A stretch of DNA of 64,000 nt from NCBI GenBank assembly GCA_011800155.1, contig JAALGH010000011.1, positions 1,116,001 to 1,180,000 on the forward strand. The letters run 5' to 3'. Positions 35,405 to 48,281 of the stretch are shown piece by piece. The position numbers and the translations under genes were made by a program. A model generated the notes under the pieces. That model saw nothing but the letters and a program-made list of their open reading frames with translations. It ran no database searches and was not told where the DNA came from. Numbering within the stretch: position 1 is the first letter of the stretch; each line of letters begins with the position of its first letter. The DNA comes from Flammulina velutipes. Its lineage: Eukaryota > Basidiomycota > Agaricomycetes > Agaricales > Physalacriaceae.

Positions 35405-37692
35405 ATGGCAGATTTTCAGTCACGGTGAGCAGAGTCATTCAACACGGCGCAACAATCTAAAAATTCTCTACAGTTTAAAAGAATACTGCGAAGAATATGA
35501 GCTCCTCGAGGAGTTCGACAACAACGCTCTATACACCGCACTGGGCCGCACTGGAGAGCACCCGGTGATTGACCAAGTCGTCTTCGCATCCTCAAGGAAA
35601 CAGCTCGCCCGCATCAGCAAGGATTTGGATCGCGACATAGCTTCGCTCGTTGAAGCGCTTGCCAAGGTGACTCGATACCGGAAGGATTGGACTGGCGCCG
35701 ATAAAATTCTACTACGAGCTCTCGAGCATGATGCATGGGCCGCAAACAGCTCAAAGGCGACAGAGAGCACATTGGATATTCTGTCAGTAATTCGGTACCG
35801 ATTTATTACGGAATGTTTTCTTATTATTTCAATCATTCATTTCCAGATTAAGAGAACAATGCGAACGTTTCGCGCCTGGTGGTCATGCTGATGATGGTTG
35901 GGGGTACCCGTTCCATAATCACCCCTCATATATTCGTCATGTACGAGTCTTGATCGACCTGGCCTACGTGAAGGATTCCATGAAGGCTGCCCTCCGCATC
36001 CTCATTCGCTGCAAGTGTTCCTGTAGAAATCTCCAACGCGACTACAAGGCTGCGCTATCTCCCTTTCGCCGGTTTCCCGCAGAAATCCTCCTCGAAATAT
36101 TTCACTGGGTCCTCGATTTCCAAGGCAAGATAATGCTCGGTAACAGCCCGACTTTCTTTGATCGAGCGCGGCCGCGTCTAGGACAAGTTTGTCGTCAATG
36201 GCGCGCAATAGTCATTAACAGTGGCAGTTTGTGGTCGACGATCAACTATCTTTGGTCGGAAAGGCAGCTATCGTCTTTATATCCTGACCCAACAGGGTGG
36301 GTCCCGTGTGTACACAGAGTGCAGCGCGATCTGCAACTCACGCACCAACATCCTATCACACTCACCTTACATCGACTATCCGACAAGGCTGATCACCGGA
36401 AACCACTTATGCTTCTCGCGAAACGCGCTCCTCAGTTTCAACATATCACCATCGTCGATGCAATCCCGTATTGGGGCAAATGGTTGGATCAAATCCAAGT
36501 GCCATTCCCCCTGCTTAGATCACTCACACTCTCCTTCTCGGACAATACACTTAGGGATGACAGTTACACCCAAGTTGGACCACCAGATCTTCCGTGTAAC
36601 TCACTGCTTCAAGCGCTACAGTTGGTTCGTCTCACACTGAAGTACGAGGACAACAATAACACCGCACTCGAGGCATACATCACTCTTCCATTTCCACAGT
36701 TCCGAGAATGCTACCTTACTTCGAAAGGCCCTTTTCCCTCGTTCTTCTTATCCATACTAGACCGTTGTCCAGGCCTCATCAAGTACCTACAATTCAGTGC
36801 GGATCCTATTCCGTTCAAGTCACCGACAGCCTCCCATGCCCACCTGCGCATCGAGCGTTCCCACCTTGTAGAATTGGCGACGTGTTCCATTGGGGCTCTC
36901 GACGCGTTCACCTTCCCCAATCTCCGATCTTTGCTTGCTGGCCAGAACGCTCCCAGCTCCGGCTCTCTAAATCATACCTACCGAAAGGCGAAGGAGCAGG
37001 ATGAGCTCATGGGGTCGATATACCGCATGCTGGATGCCTCCCGGTGCTCTTTAACGGCCCTCGTCTTGGAGGGGGTCAGGTTGGATGTGCTATTCATGCG
37101 TGTACTTCGCGCACAGCGGTCTCTTGAGCGACTGGATGTCTCGTTGCAGTCATGGCTTTTTGCCGAGCAGGATGAAATTCTATCCTCGTTCTTTGCAGAA
37201 TTGGGAAGACGGCAAGATGTGGGTGGCAATTTCACCTTCCTCCCCTCGTTGAAGATCCTCGATCTATGTATCAACCTTCACAAAACCGGCAGAATAGGCT
37301 ACCAGCGGGGGGTCGAGAACAAGGATCACATCCATTTCAGCTTCGCGGACGCCACGCTCCTTAGCAGTATCGTTGCTCGTTCCGAGTCGATGACTCCCTT
37401 CAGTTTTGGTCTCAAAATGGTGGGGGATCGGATAACGTGGTCGCTTACGGATGAGCAGACGCTGCAACTTGAATCGCTTGACTGTGTCAAGGAGATTTTT
37501 TTGTGGCCAAATTGTTTAATTCCGGAATACGATGATCACGGCGGGGATTGCCTTTCAGACAAGGATCGTGATTATTTTGACTCTCTTGTCTGGAAGCCTA
37601 ATTATGAGGCCCATGGGATGATACAGAGCAAGGAGGAGACGATGATGATGGAGGGTGAAGAGGCGTTGTTGAAGGCGATAGGGTCTCAATGA
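35405..37692 (+). CDS. F-box protein with leucine-rich C-terminal region
   Basis: A short first exon (MADFQSR) is joined by a 49-bp intron to LKEYCEEYELLEEFDNNALY, and a second intron (about 35783-35846) leads to one long exon to the stop at 37692. The F-box core is LSPFRRFPAEILLEIFHWVL with VCRQWRAIVINSGSLWSTI, the usual agaricomycete form. The remaining ~450 residues show irregular Leu-rich strands (FPQFRECYLTSKGPFPSF, FTFPNLRSLL) like degenerate LRRs. F-box proteins recruit substrates to SCF ubiquitin ligases through Skp1. The N-terminal ~200 residues, with paired helices, are unlike the typical short N-terminus and have no assigned role. Confidence 0.85.
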
Positions 37693-37868
37693 TGATCTAC
37701 TCGACATCCTGCTGGAACAATGACTGTATTATTTACTTTTCCGTTTGTGAAGAACGTTGTAGGTACACAAGAATCATATCGGAATATGGGAGAGAGCCAT
37801 GTCGACAACAGTCATATTCTACTCTATCTGATACATTATTGGGATTAGGTGGGGACATTCTCCTGCGA

Positions 37869-39093
37869 TTATGTGGAAATAAAAACAGATGGTTCTGAAA
37901 AGCACCTCGAATCCATACCAACAAACCAATCCTCACTGGGCATCCAGTCTTTCCATGCATCCCCGACTTCCTTTCTAATGTTGTCTGCCTCGTCCTGCCA
38001 TCTCTGCCTCATCTGTATCCACCAAGTCATCGGGTGAAGATGCGCGACGCGCGTCATGATAGCGCAGTAATGAGCAGCAATAACGAGAGCCCGCGGACGT
38101 CGCTCCCACAGCAAACGCAAATAGTCGTCCGATATGAGGACGACCCAAGCGAGGTATTGCATCTCGTTTCCCACCTCAGATGAAGCCGCCAACATCCTCT
38201 TCGTCATTCGAACGGCCTCTGCGTAGGTCTCGGACACGCGGGGATCCATAACCTCCTCAGGATCAGGGGTTCCGGCAGACGGCAGATGGATTGTGGATAG
38301 GTAAGGGGGTAGAGGGCCATGCTGCAGGTCGAGGGCAGTGGTGTGTCGATAGCTATGGGAGATGTTGCGTACTAGTGGACCTATGGGGCCCACGGCATAT
38401 TTGTTCCACACGTTTACCACTGTAGATGGAAAGCGAGAGCGGATGAGGCGAATCCACTCGGGATCGTGCAGGGACTTGGACGTGAAAAAACTGTACAGCG
38501 CTAAAAGTAGATGGCTAATGAAGCTGACCCCCAATCCGTCGGTTGTGTTCATTCCGATGTGAGACGCCCGTTTTGCATGATCGAAATGTGTCGCAGCGGT
38601 GTAGCGATACCTCAATGAGAGCGTCGGTTCGGATTGTATTTCCGACAGATGTAATGCCGACATCGCAAACATGGCGTGTAGAAGGAAATGCGCATGGGTC
38701 GAGAAGGCCAGTGAAGGTATAGTAGTTTTCCAGACTTCAACGAGGTCTGGGTGGTACCCGTGCAGCGAATAACATGCAACGTTCGTATAGTGGTGCATAA
38801 GCTCGAGCGTAGGCAGGTCCATAGAGAATGTTGACACGGCCGATACTGCGGTAAGCGGGTCCGGGGTGTTGTACATCGGGCTCGCTGTTCGAAGAGCGGC
38901 GTTTGTGGATTCAGCCCAGATGCATTCAATTTCTCTCTTTAGACAGTTGTTGCAGGCCGGGAATTCCTCGCTGCACTGTAACCTGTTCAATTAGAGCAGG
39001 TACTCGTCAGATGAGTAGACTCACCTTTACTCTACGCTTTCTACAGGTCTTGCAGCCAGTCTTTGTTTTTTCATGACTTCGTCTTGGTGGCAT
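37869..39093 (-). CDS. Zn2Cys6 transcription factor, UPC2-like, tandem copy 1
   Basis: Exon 1 encodes MPPRRSHEKTKTGCKTCRKR. Splicing to the next exon completes the zinc cluster with spacing C-x2-C-x6-C-x6-C-x2-C-x6-C (ending CLKREIECIW). The regulatory domain contains LELMHHYTNVACYSL, typical of the sterol-uptake-control (UPC2/ECM22) family, and ends with MTWWIQMRQRWQDEADNI. The product is about 390 residues. It binds DNA in the nucleus; ligand and targets are unknown. Two close paralogues follow head-to-tail upstream on the same strand, giving a three-gene tandem array. Confidence 0.9.
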
Positions 39094-39179
39094 AGAGGAA
39101 ACATTACACCGGCAAATATGCGGCAGACCTCGTAAGCATGCTAAGTCACCGTTAGTGATCTACGGTCAATAGCTGTGAG

Positions 39180-40434
39180 TCATACATGAGTGATATTAGG
39201 ATCCTTCTGCGATTCTGTAGAAAGAAAAATGGATGGCTCTGAAAAGCACATCGAATTCACCCCAACGAACCAATCTCCACCGGGCATCCAGTCCTTCCAT
39301 GCATCCCCGACTTCCTTCCTGATATTGTCTGCCTCGTCCTGCCATCTTTGCCTCATCTGTATCCACCAAGTCATCGGGTGAAGATGTACCACGCGCGTCA
39401 TGATAGCACAGTAATGAGCAGCAATAACCAAAGCCCGCGGTCGTCGCTCCCGTAAAAAACGCAAGTATTCGTCCGATACGTGGACGACCCAGGCGATGTA
39501 TTGGATCTCGAAACCCGTCTCGGACGACGCTGCCAACATCCTCTTCGTCACTCGAACAGCCTCTGCGTACGTCTCGGACACATGGGGGTCCATGACCTCC
39601 TCGGGATCGGGAGTGCCTGCGGTTGGGAGATGGATCATGGAAAGGTAATCGGGTAAAGGACCATGCTGCAAGTCGAGGGCAGTGGTACGCCGATAGCTTT
39701 CGGTGATGTTGAGTACCAGTGGACCTATGGGCCCCATGGCATATTGGTTCCAAACATTTTTAATAGAGGAAGGAAATCGAGAGCGAATGAGACAGATCCA
39801 GTCTGAATCGTGCAGGGACTGGGAGGTGGAAAAGCTATACAGCGCAACAAGCAGATGGCACACGAAGTGAACTCCCAGCCCGTCTGTTGTTATTCCACCG
39901 CTAAACGCCTGCTTTGTCTTATCGAATTGCGTGGCGGCGGCATAGCGATACCGGAGGGATATAGTCGGTTCGGAATGTGTTTCTGACAGGTGCAACGCGG
40001 ACATGGCGAACATGGCGTGTAGAAGGAAATGCGCCTGGGTAGAGAAGGCTAGTGATGGTATAGCAGTTTTCCAGACTTCGACGAGGTCGGGGTGGTAGCC
40101 ATGCAGCGAATAGCAGGCAACGTTCGTATAGTGGTGCATAAGCTCAAGCGTAGGTAGGTCCATAGAGAATGTTGATACAGCGGATACTGTGGTGAGCGTG
40201 TCTGGACTGTTGTACATTGGGCTCGCTGTTCGAAGAGCGACATTGGTGGATTCAGCCCAGATGCATTCGATTTCTCTCTTTGAACAGTTACTGCAGACCG
40301 GGAATTCTTCGCTGCACTGTAACCTGTACAATTAGAGCATGTACTCGTCAAATGAGTAGGCTCACCTTTACTCTACGTTTTCTACAAGTCTTACAGCCAG
40401 TCTTCGTTTTTTCGTGACTTCGTCTTGGTGGCAT
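39180..40434 (-). CDS. Zn2Cys6 transcription factor, UPC2-like, tandem copy 2
   Basis: The gene has the same two-exon structure as its neighbours, with ATG at 40434 and the cluster completed by CSEEFPVCSNCSKREIECIW. Differences from copy 1 are concentrated in the middle region (for example KTKQAFSGGITTDGLGVHFV), and the C-terminus is ten residues longer (TESQKDPNITHV). It lies 87 bp beyond the start of copy 1, so its terminator and the copy 1 promoter share a very short spacer. Confidence 0.9.
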
Positions 40435-40565
40435 GAAGGAAACATACACCGGCAATTTAGGCGGCAAACCGCTTCGACTCATATACTAGGTGATCTGGTT
40501 TATACGAATGACAGCTGTGATGCTATTCTATGTGATACATGATTGATATTAGAATCCTCCTGCGA

Positions 40566-41790
40566 TTATGTAGAGAGAAAAATGGATGGCTCTGACAAGC
40601 ACATCGAATCCATCCCAATGAACCAATCCTCACTGGGCATCCAGTCCTTCCATGCATCCCCGACTTCCTTCCTGATGTTGTCTGCCTCGTCCTGCCATCT
40701 CTGCCTCATCTGTATCCACCAAGTCATCGGGTGAAGATACGCGACGCGTGTCATAATTGCGCAGTAATGTGCAGCAATAACCAGAGCTCGCGGCCGTCGC
40801 TCCCACAGCAAGCGCAAGTAGTCGTCCGATACGTGGACGATCCAAGCGATATATTGTATCTCGAAACCCACCTCGGACGAAGCTGCCAACATCCTCCTCG
40901 TCATTCGGACGGCCTCAGCGTACGTCTCGGAAAGATGAGGATCCATGACTTCCTCGGGATCAGGAGTGCCAGCGGTTGGGAGATGAATCGAGGATAAATA
41001 ATGAGGTAAAGGACCATGCTGCAAGTCGAGGGCAGTGGTGTGTCGATAGCTGTCGGTGATATTGAGTATCAGTGGGCCTATGGGCCCAGAGGCGTATTGG
41101 CTCCACACATTCTTGACACCGAAAGGGAACCGCGAGCGGATGAGGCGAATCCATTCGGAATCGTGGAGGGAATGGGAAGTGGAAAAGCTGTATAGTGCCA
41201 AAAGCAGATGGCTCACGAAGCTGACGCCCAGCCCGTCGTTTGCAGTCCTTACGAGGTCAGACTCCCGCTTTGCATGATCGAAATGTGTCGCAGCGGTATA
41301 GCGATACTTCAATGAGAGAGTCGGTTCGGATTGTATTTCTGACAGATGCAATGCCGACATGGCGAACATGGCGTGTAGGAGGAAGTGCGCCTGGGTAGAG
41401 AAGGCTAGGGAAGGTATTCCAGATTTCCAGATTTCAACGAGGTCTGGATTGTAGCCGTGCAGCGAATAACAGGCAACATTCGTAAAGTGGTGCATAAGTT
41501 CGAGCGTGGGCAGGTCCATAGGGAACGTTGACACAGCCGATACTGTTGTGAGCGGGTCTGGGCTGCTGTACATCGCGCTCGCCGTTCGAAGAGCGCCATT
41601 TGTAGGTTCGGCCCAGGTGCACACAACCTCTCTCTTTAGACAATTGTTGCAGACAGGGAATTCTTCGCTGCACTGTAACCTATACAATTGGACCAAGTAT
41701 TCATCGAAAGAGTAGACTCACCTTTACTCTACGTTTTCTACAGGTCTTGCAGCCAGTCTTCGTTTTTTCATGACCTCGTCTTGGTGGCAT
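40566..41790 (-). CDS. Zn2Cys6 transcription factor, UPC2-like, tandem copy 3
   Basis: ATG at 41790 starts MPPRRGHEKTKTGCKTCRKR, followed by the same intron position and CNNCLKREVVCTW to finish the cluster. The regulatory domain keeps LELMHHFTNVACYSL and the MTWWIQMRQRW tail. Copy 3 has a variable segment ESDLVRTANDGLGVSFVSH where copies 1 and 2 differ. It is the first gene of the array in transcription order. All three are intact, which suggests selection for retention or a recent duplication. Confidence 0.9.
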
Positions 41791-42182
41791 AGGGGAAAGA
41801 TGCATTCCGGCATTTGGGCGGCAATATTCTTATTAGTCTCTCAATGTCATGCCACACCAACTCGTACCACACAGGGGCTTATTTCTCAAGGCTATGCTTG
41901 GGAATTGCTTGGGACATGCCCTTGGCCTCGCGCTCTTTCTGTACGTTACAGTGGCACTGTTGCAAAATAGAAAGTCAACTCATGCATCATAGGCCAGTCA
42001 GCCTGCTCGAATTACGCTTGACTTCGAAGGTACTCCATTTCACATCAAAAGATCATAAATTGGGAGCATGTCTGTGCCGACGAGTATCACGCACGATAGT
42101 TGAGCGTTTCTCGATTCGTTTATGAATACATAGTACAAACAAACATACATCCTATAGCCAGATAAATTCGTAGTACAGATAT

Positions 42183-44395
42183 CTACACCTCCCTCTCCCT
42201 CCTCTCGTCAATCGTATCAAGAGGTGCCTGCTCGATTCTCTGCTCAATCAGCCCATCCTTGTTAGCCTCCGCCATCATTGGGTTGTCAACGGCAGCTGAA
42301 GCATGCGCGGTACCAAAGAGGTGATCCATAGCCTCCAAAGGTAACTCCTTTGTCTCCGGGATGAAGAAATACACGAACGGTGTCGCACACATAAAGATGG
42401 CACCGAACTACGCAGGCTATGAGTTTGCGTGGTCAACTGATCAACGGGAGACGAGACGTACGATGAAGTATGTTCGTTCACTGATATTGGTCAACGCCAC
42501 AGGCATGATGCGAACAATGGCGCTGTAAAGATGGAACGTCAGAGAGCAAAAAAGGAGTCATTGGACGGGACGTACAACGTGCAGAGCCACTGCCACATTA
42601 AACAGAAGGTCATGCTAAGCGCTCGGAAGCGCATCGTGAAGATTTCAGAGATAAGCGTAAGCGGGACGGAATTGTACTGCGCAAGTTCAGGTCAGTTAAT
42701 AGAGATAGGCGGGATCTTGGAAATCACGTACACCGAAGCAGTAGATGGCTGCATACAAGAAGATCGCAACGATGGCGGTGTAATCTCCGGGTCTCCGTCC
42801 TTGACCTTCATCTCGAGGACCTGCGCCGGCCAAATAGCCCCCAATGTACCAAAGGCACAGCGAGCCGATGGTAGATCCCACCATGAGTGGTCGCCGCCTA
42901 CCGATCCTATCGACGATAAAGAAGCCGAAAATCAGCGTGCATACTACTTTGACTGATCCATAAATTCCAGTGGCGAACCTATGGCGAAGACGTCAGATTG
43001 GTTGTTCAAATTCCGCCGGCGCGATACTCACAATTTGTTCTGCTGCCCTTCGAATCCAAGCTGCTCGAAGATTCGCGGACTGTAGTAATTGACGGCCTGG
43101 ACGCCAGAGAAGGTTTTGAAGAACTTCGGAGTGGATGTCAAGATCACGGACAACGGGAGTGAAACAGAATTCCTACCAGCAGCGCTAGACCGAGGCCCAT
43201 TCTCTTTCCGTGATCCCTACTCGTGAAGAGTTCCTTGACCAAGTCTAAGATACTTGCATTTCCCCGAACGCGCTCCTCGATGTCAAGCTGCTCGCGCGTC
43301 TGCAGAAGCTCCCACTGCACGTACTCGTGGTCGATGGGCAGCTTGCGTACGCGAGAAAGAGTCGTAGCCGCCTCATCATATCTCTGTGAGCACGATGTCA
43401 GCAGCTTCCGAAAGTATTTTGGGCCCAAACCCACCTTCTTCATCATGAGGAACCTAGGCGTCTCCGGAACGAAGAACATTCCTACAAGAAGGATGCCCGC
43501 AGGGAAAAGCTGAACTGCGCAGGGGAACTGCCATTGGAATCTGTTCTCCGAAGAGACCGTGTTGACGATAATGTAGTTTGCCCAAAAGCCAAAGATAGTC
43601 CCGACTTGGATGAAGATGTCGTAAAATCCGACTATGCGGCCACCTGTTTGATATGAACGTCAGTGAAGCGAAAGGTAATCGATGGGAGAATGGCGTACGG
43701 ATGGGCGCAGGCGCGAACTCGGATAAGTACACTGGAATGACCAGGGAAGATATACCAATGGCCAGTCCGCCCAAAAAGCGGCCTCCCACTAAGTCTCGAT
43801 GTTAGCTTGGTGCATGCTTGAAGAGATCGTATACCATACTCATAAGCGCAAGAGAGCCATCAGCAAAGACCTGCATGAATCCAGAGACGATGAAGATGAT
43901 GTTCGACACGATCACCGACCACTTCCTCCCAAACCTTTGCGTGAACGGCAGCTGCAGCGCCGCACCGAAAAAGCTGCCACCCTGGAACAGAGAAACGAGG
44001 TTCGCGCTGATAGCGTCCCGTTCGTCCGACGGCTTGTCCAGGATCCCAAAGTCACGCTGAAAAGAGTTCAGCGCGATCGTGCCGCCGAAGAAGCCAGTGT
44101 CGTATCCTGAATGAATTGAACTAAGTATACGGACCCTCATCAGCCACAGGACGGACATACCGTAGGCTGCAGCGCCCATACACATAATGATGGCAATGAG
44201 ATAAGTCCCAAAGTTGTTCACCTCCTTGGGCACAGGTGGCGCAGTTGACTGGACAGCAGCGAAGGTCTTTGCGTGCGAGTCAGAAACCGAAGACTTCATC
44301 GTAAAACTTTTCTTCAGCCCAGGCGTCGAACCTTCTCCCTTTTGGATGGAAGACATGTCCGACTGGGACGTGAACGTAGAGGCTCGTTTCAACAT
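42183..44395 (-). CDS. MFS sugar/quinate-type transporter
   Basis: The start MLKRASTFTSQSDMSSIQKG is cytosolic and polar. Helix 1 is NNFGTYLIAIIMCMGAAAYG, followed after an intron by YDTGFFGGTIAL. Sugar-porter signatures are present: FGRKWSV, GRFLGGLAIGISSLVIPVYL, PETPRFLMMKK, and in the second half IDRIGRRRPL-like VDRIGRRRP and FIPETKELPLEAMD. Twelve helices are expected at the plasma membrane. The long central loop and GGRFLGG..AIGISS form resemble fungal quinate permeases, but the substrate cannot be read from sequence. About seven short introns. The ATG was chosen because the upstream frame lacks one. Confidence 0.88.
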
Positions 44396-45953
44396 CTTGG
44401 AGAGCGTGAAGGAGGGAGAGACTCGAAGGACAGTCAATACGATGGCAAATCATTTTGTTCGCGTTATATGAGGAGTGGAAGGTTCCGCAGGTCATGTGTG
44501 TCCAGTTGATACGGAGGAACAAATCTACAATGATTGGGGGCCTGTCGCCCCGCGGGGAAGGGAATGTAGCTCTATACACGGGAACCATGGGATCTGTTCG
44601 AGGTCAAATGACAACTCAGGGAGCTCGTTTAGGGAGCAAGTCCACATTGATATTGCGACTCGAGACCTATTCATTACCAATAAAAAGATAAAAAGAAAGG
44701 ACGGAGAGAGATACGCACAGCCTTGAAGACTGCCCCCGTTGCAAGAGCTAGAACGTGGACGACCAATGAACGATGAGAGAAGAAGCGAAAGGAGTTTGAG
44801 AGAGCACAGCCACCGAAATCCAACACTTACCGCCCGCTATTCGCCACCTCTAAGATTCCACTGCCGAATCTTACACGCTAAAATGTAATTAAGTCTGTCA
44901 GTTTTCCACATGAACTCGGTATCAAGAATGTTTTTTCAAAGTCGGAGTTGTAAATTGTCCTGATGGTGCGCCACACTAGCTGATAATTGATTGCCGGATC
45001 GATTTGCGACGCGTCCTCAAATCATTGTAATTCCTAAAATTCTTGGAAGTTACTTGAGCCAAGCAAAAAAAACTCAGACCCATCGCCAATCGTTTGAGCG
45101 CGTGAGGAGCGTACTTATTATCAAAGGGTTTTTGAATGTGATTGGTCTATAGAACAGATACCCTGGGAACTGTTGGAAGATAGGTATCATCGATTCATCC
45201 TTCCAGAGGATTCTTAACGGCGAGTAACCTAGCCTCAGACGTCACAGTCGGATTCCTAAATATGAATCATTATTATAATGTTTGCGCCACTTTCGTAGAT
45301 ACATCCATCTGACATCCATCCTACTGGTACTTGGGTACGTTATTATCTTACTTTGTCGGGCGTCGCTAGCAGATGTAGACGCTCCGATTCATATACACAT
45401 TAATCCATAAAAAAACAGAGCGAAATTGAACCTAAGTGAGACGGACGAAGGATCATCGATCACCGTCGATAGCCGGCAGACATTGCCGGCTTAGCTCACT
45501 TGCGCTTCTCCTCTCGTTCTGTCTATCTCAAAACTATGGATGTGCTTGTGGCTTACCAGGTCTTCGGATGAATAAAGGATGAATAATAAGGAAGCAGGCA
45601 AAGGTCATATTACATAAATGCTCGACTGGTGCGTTCTTTCCTCCAAAGTTGATGACACTAATGCCCAATTGTTCTCGTCTCTAGTACGACGACGAAGATG
45701 CCTTGCGCTAACTAAACAATACAAGGACATATGTTATTTTCACCTAACGAACCTTGTTCTCCGTCGCCTTGTTCCCCGAATCTTTTAGGAAGCTGAAATC
45801 CTTCTTTTGAGGATTGCAACGGCGCGCCATGAAACTCTTCACGAAAATTCGCGACTTTTTGGTCTGAAGAAAGTGAAACGTCGCCAGCTTCGAGAGAGAA
45901 AGGTTCATTCTCTATCCATCCTTCTGTATTTCTCGTTGAACGTTCTTTTTCAG
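44396..45953. other. Intergenic region, divergent promoters
   Basis: It separates the transporter (minus) from the protease (plus). It is AT-rich from 44.9 to 45.4 kb. A hairpin-forming sequence (GCCGGCAGACATTGCCGGC) lies at about 45471-45489. No supported coding sequence was seen, though the true first exon of the protease must lie near 45.83-45.90 kb. Confidence 0.4.
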
Positions 45954-47594
45954 GCGCTCCTGGATAGACGCAGCTTCGGGGCAAGAGCGAGCCTGGTATT
46001 ACTATGGCATCGCCCATGACGGCGAGCATCCCGAGCTACTCTACCGCACGAGCTGGGAGAAGAAACCCTGGGTGGCCCCTACAGGCAGAGTTGCCCGTCC
46101 GTTCTACGGCACGCCTCTCAACCGCATTTGGGACACGGTTGGTCCCAAAATCGACAACCTGGTCAACGCTGCTGTCACGAAGAGCTACACCATTAATACC
46201 ACCCGTTTCTTTACTGTCCCAGATGGAGAGTCTGTAAAGAATGGGACTCTCGGTTCCGTAGTCGTCTGGATCTCTGTCCATCCTGGCTCTACCTCTGCCA
46301 GCACTGCTCATTTGGTCTCTCAGGGCATCCTCCAGCTTCTCACTGACAATGGCGTCACTGATGTCGATGTCGAATAGTGCGAGGGTGTTCTGTCGAGATT
46401 GGTCGCCCCACTCCTACCCCCTGCTGGCAGGCGCAACGCCACCGTCCTTGCCCGACGCCACCTGACAATTGCGCTCTCAATTCCCATTGCCGCTGACTCT
46501 ATGGCGATGGCGAAGAATAGCCAAGGCACCGGCGGCTTCTATTTCCATGAGAACTTCGACAAGAACGGGGATCCTAGCGAAAAGGTCCTCCTCGTCACGA
46601 ATCACCACGTTCTCTGCAAACGGGATGACAAGAAATATGACTTGAGGACTCACAACTTACGTCGCCAGAAGGTTCGGCTCTGTGGATTAGATCGCTTCCA
46701 AAGGGGCTTTGACACGCTCGACTCTGAGGTCGTCGCTCACGGCATACAAGCTAGTACACTCGTTGAAGAAATCGGGAGCCTCAATATCAAGGTGGCCAAA
46801 GGGAATGAGGATGCCACTGACGAGCTCAAAGAGGCGCTTGCAGAACTAAATAAGCATCGAGTGGCTATCGTTGAGCTGGAGAAATTTCATAATGACGTTT
46901 CCTCCACTTGGTCCAGCATCAGCCACCGCGGCATCGGCGTACTCGATTACACTCCCGCCCTCTCTATTGACGTCGACCACGATAGATACACTCAGGATTG
47001 GGCAACCATCCGACTTGCTAGGTTTAAGCCCAACTTCATGGGTAACATTATATATCTTGGTGCGTTTTCATTTACTCCCCTTCATTGATCTACCTCGTCT
47101 AACGAAAGCAACTCCTACAGGAAAAATATCCACCTCTGATTTCGCGAGGGTAATGAATGCCCGAGCTGACACCAAACCAGCAGTCAAGTACCCTGAAGGC
47201 GGCCTTTTGAGGATTAAGGGCTTCCTCACCAAGGAGCAGCTGGCTAACCCGCAATCGGACGGCGATCCCAGCCTCCACGTCCTCAAGGACGGATGTACTT
47301 CTCAACTCGCATTCGGACGCTGTGCTGGACTCGAGTCCTACACGCGTAGTGAGGACGGTGTCCGCCGAGATCTATAACTACGACAAGCAGAGCAAACCCT
47401 TTTCGTCTAAAGGGGACTCTGGTTCCCTGATTGTGGACGGTAAAGGGGACATGGTTGGACTCCTTCATTCTGGTGTGGCAAGGAGTTCAACGGCTACCGG
47501 TACCTTCGTTACGTACGCGACTACTGCGTGGCGTCACCGCGAATGGATCAAGGAGGTCTATCCCCACGCCGACTTCACCCGCGAGACCTGGTAA
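45954..47594 (+). pseudogene. Trypsin-fold serine protease-like gene with apparent frameshift
   Basis: The first clear exon begins after a TTTTTCAG acceptor at 45953 (RSWIDAASGQERAWYYYGIA). The tiny first exon with the ATG was not found with confidence. The catalytic triad can be read: VLLVTNHHVLCK (His), DWATIRLARF (Asp) and FSSKGDSGSLIVDGKGDMVG (Ser). A coiled segment (ELKEALAELNKHRVAIVELE) is inserted between His and Asp. One intron lies at 47060-47120. Between about 47351 and 47360 the frame changes by one base, so TSQLAFGRCAGLESYTR and the catalytic Ser are in different frames. An intron there would remove the conserved-looking segment. It is either a pseudogene or an assembly error. Confidence 0.6.
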
Positions 47595-48281
47595 AGGCGG
47601 GAACAATGTCGTTGGCGTATGAACCTTGTTTCGTAAGGGGCTTTCATCACAGGAAGATATTGTTTGGACACAATTAACCTTTCGCTTCAGCGCAATATCC
47701 TGCATCCTATTTTGATAGTTCTGCCTGTAAGCTAAGCACTGAATCGATGTAACGACTTCCGATTTGTGTGTTCTGACACCCGGGATACAGCGAGATAGTT
47801 CCCACAATTCACAAGTTGATCGCTTTTTTTCAATACTTTTCGACGTCAGCAAAAACTCGATAGGCAAACGAGCCTTATGATACTTTTTCACGATGCTCAT
47901 TAGATACTCACACAACGCCACACACGTAAGTGCGTCTTATACTCGACAGACTGAGATATCTTCTTCCGACATCGATGATCATCACTGATGGTCACTGACT
48001 TTTCCCCCGAGTCCAGAAAGTCTAATACTGTCAACGAAGTGCGGGTAGTCACTACTTGGAGGGCAAAGAAACCATTAGTATTCAGGGTTTGTATGCTCTC
48101 ACTGCATTGAGACGTAGTCACGAAGACTTTGTTGAAAGCCTTTGATTGAACCTTATACGACTCCCGTTGCAAAAATCCAAGTCTCTTTCTATTCAAATAC
48201 CCACAGTAAGGAGCACGGCGGCGTCCGGAGCTCTACTAGATATCTACCACTGCTGGCATTGATGTGTCACCCTCAGTGCTG
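47595..48281. other. Intergenic region after the protease
   Basis: Only short minus-strand frames of unclear meaning occur (for example 47900-48196). No motif or splice-linked gene is visible. Confidence 0.4.

Noticed and set aside
44455..44726. Short plus-strand frames upstream of the transporter
   Set aside because: They are on the strand opposite the transporter 5' region and lack motifs or splice partners.
46004..46237. A 77-codon frame starting with ATG inside the protease gene
   Set aside because: It lies in a shadow frame of the clear protease exon WYYYGIAHDGEHPELLYR.
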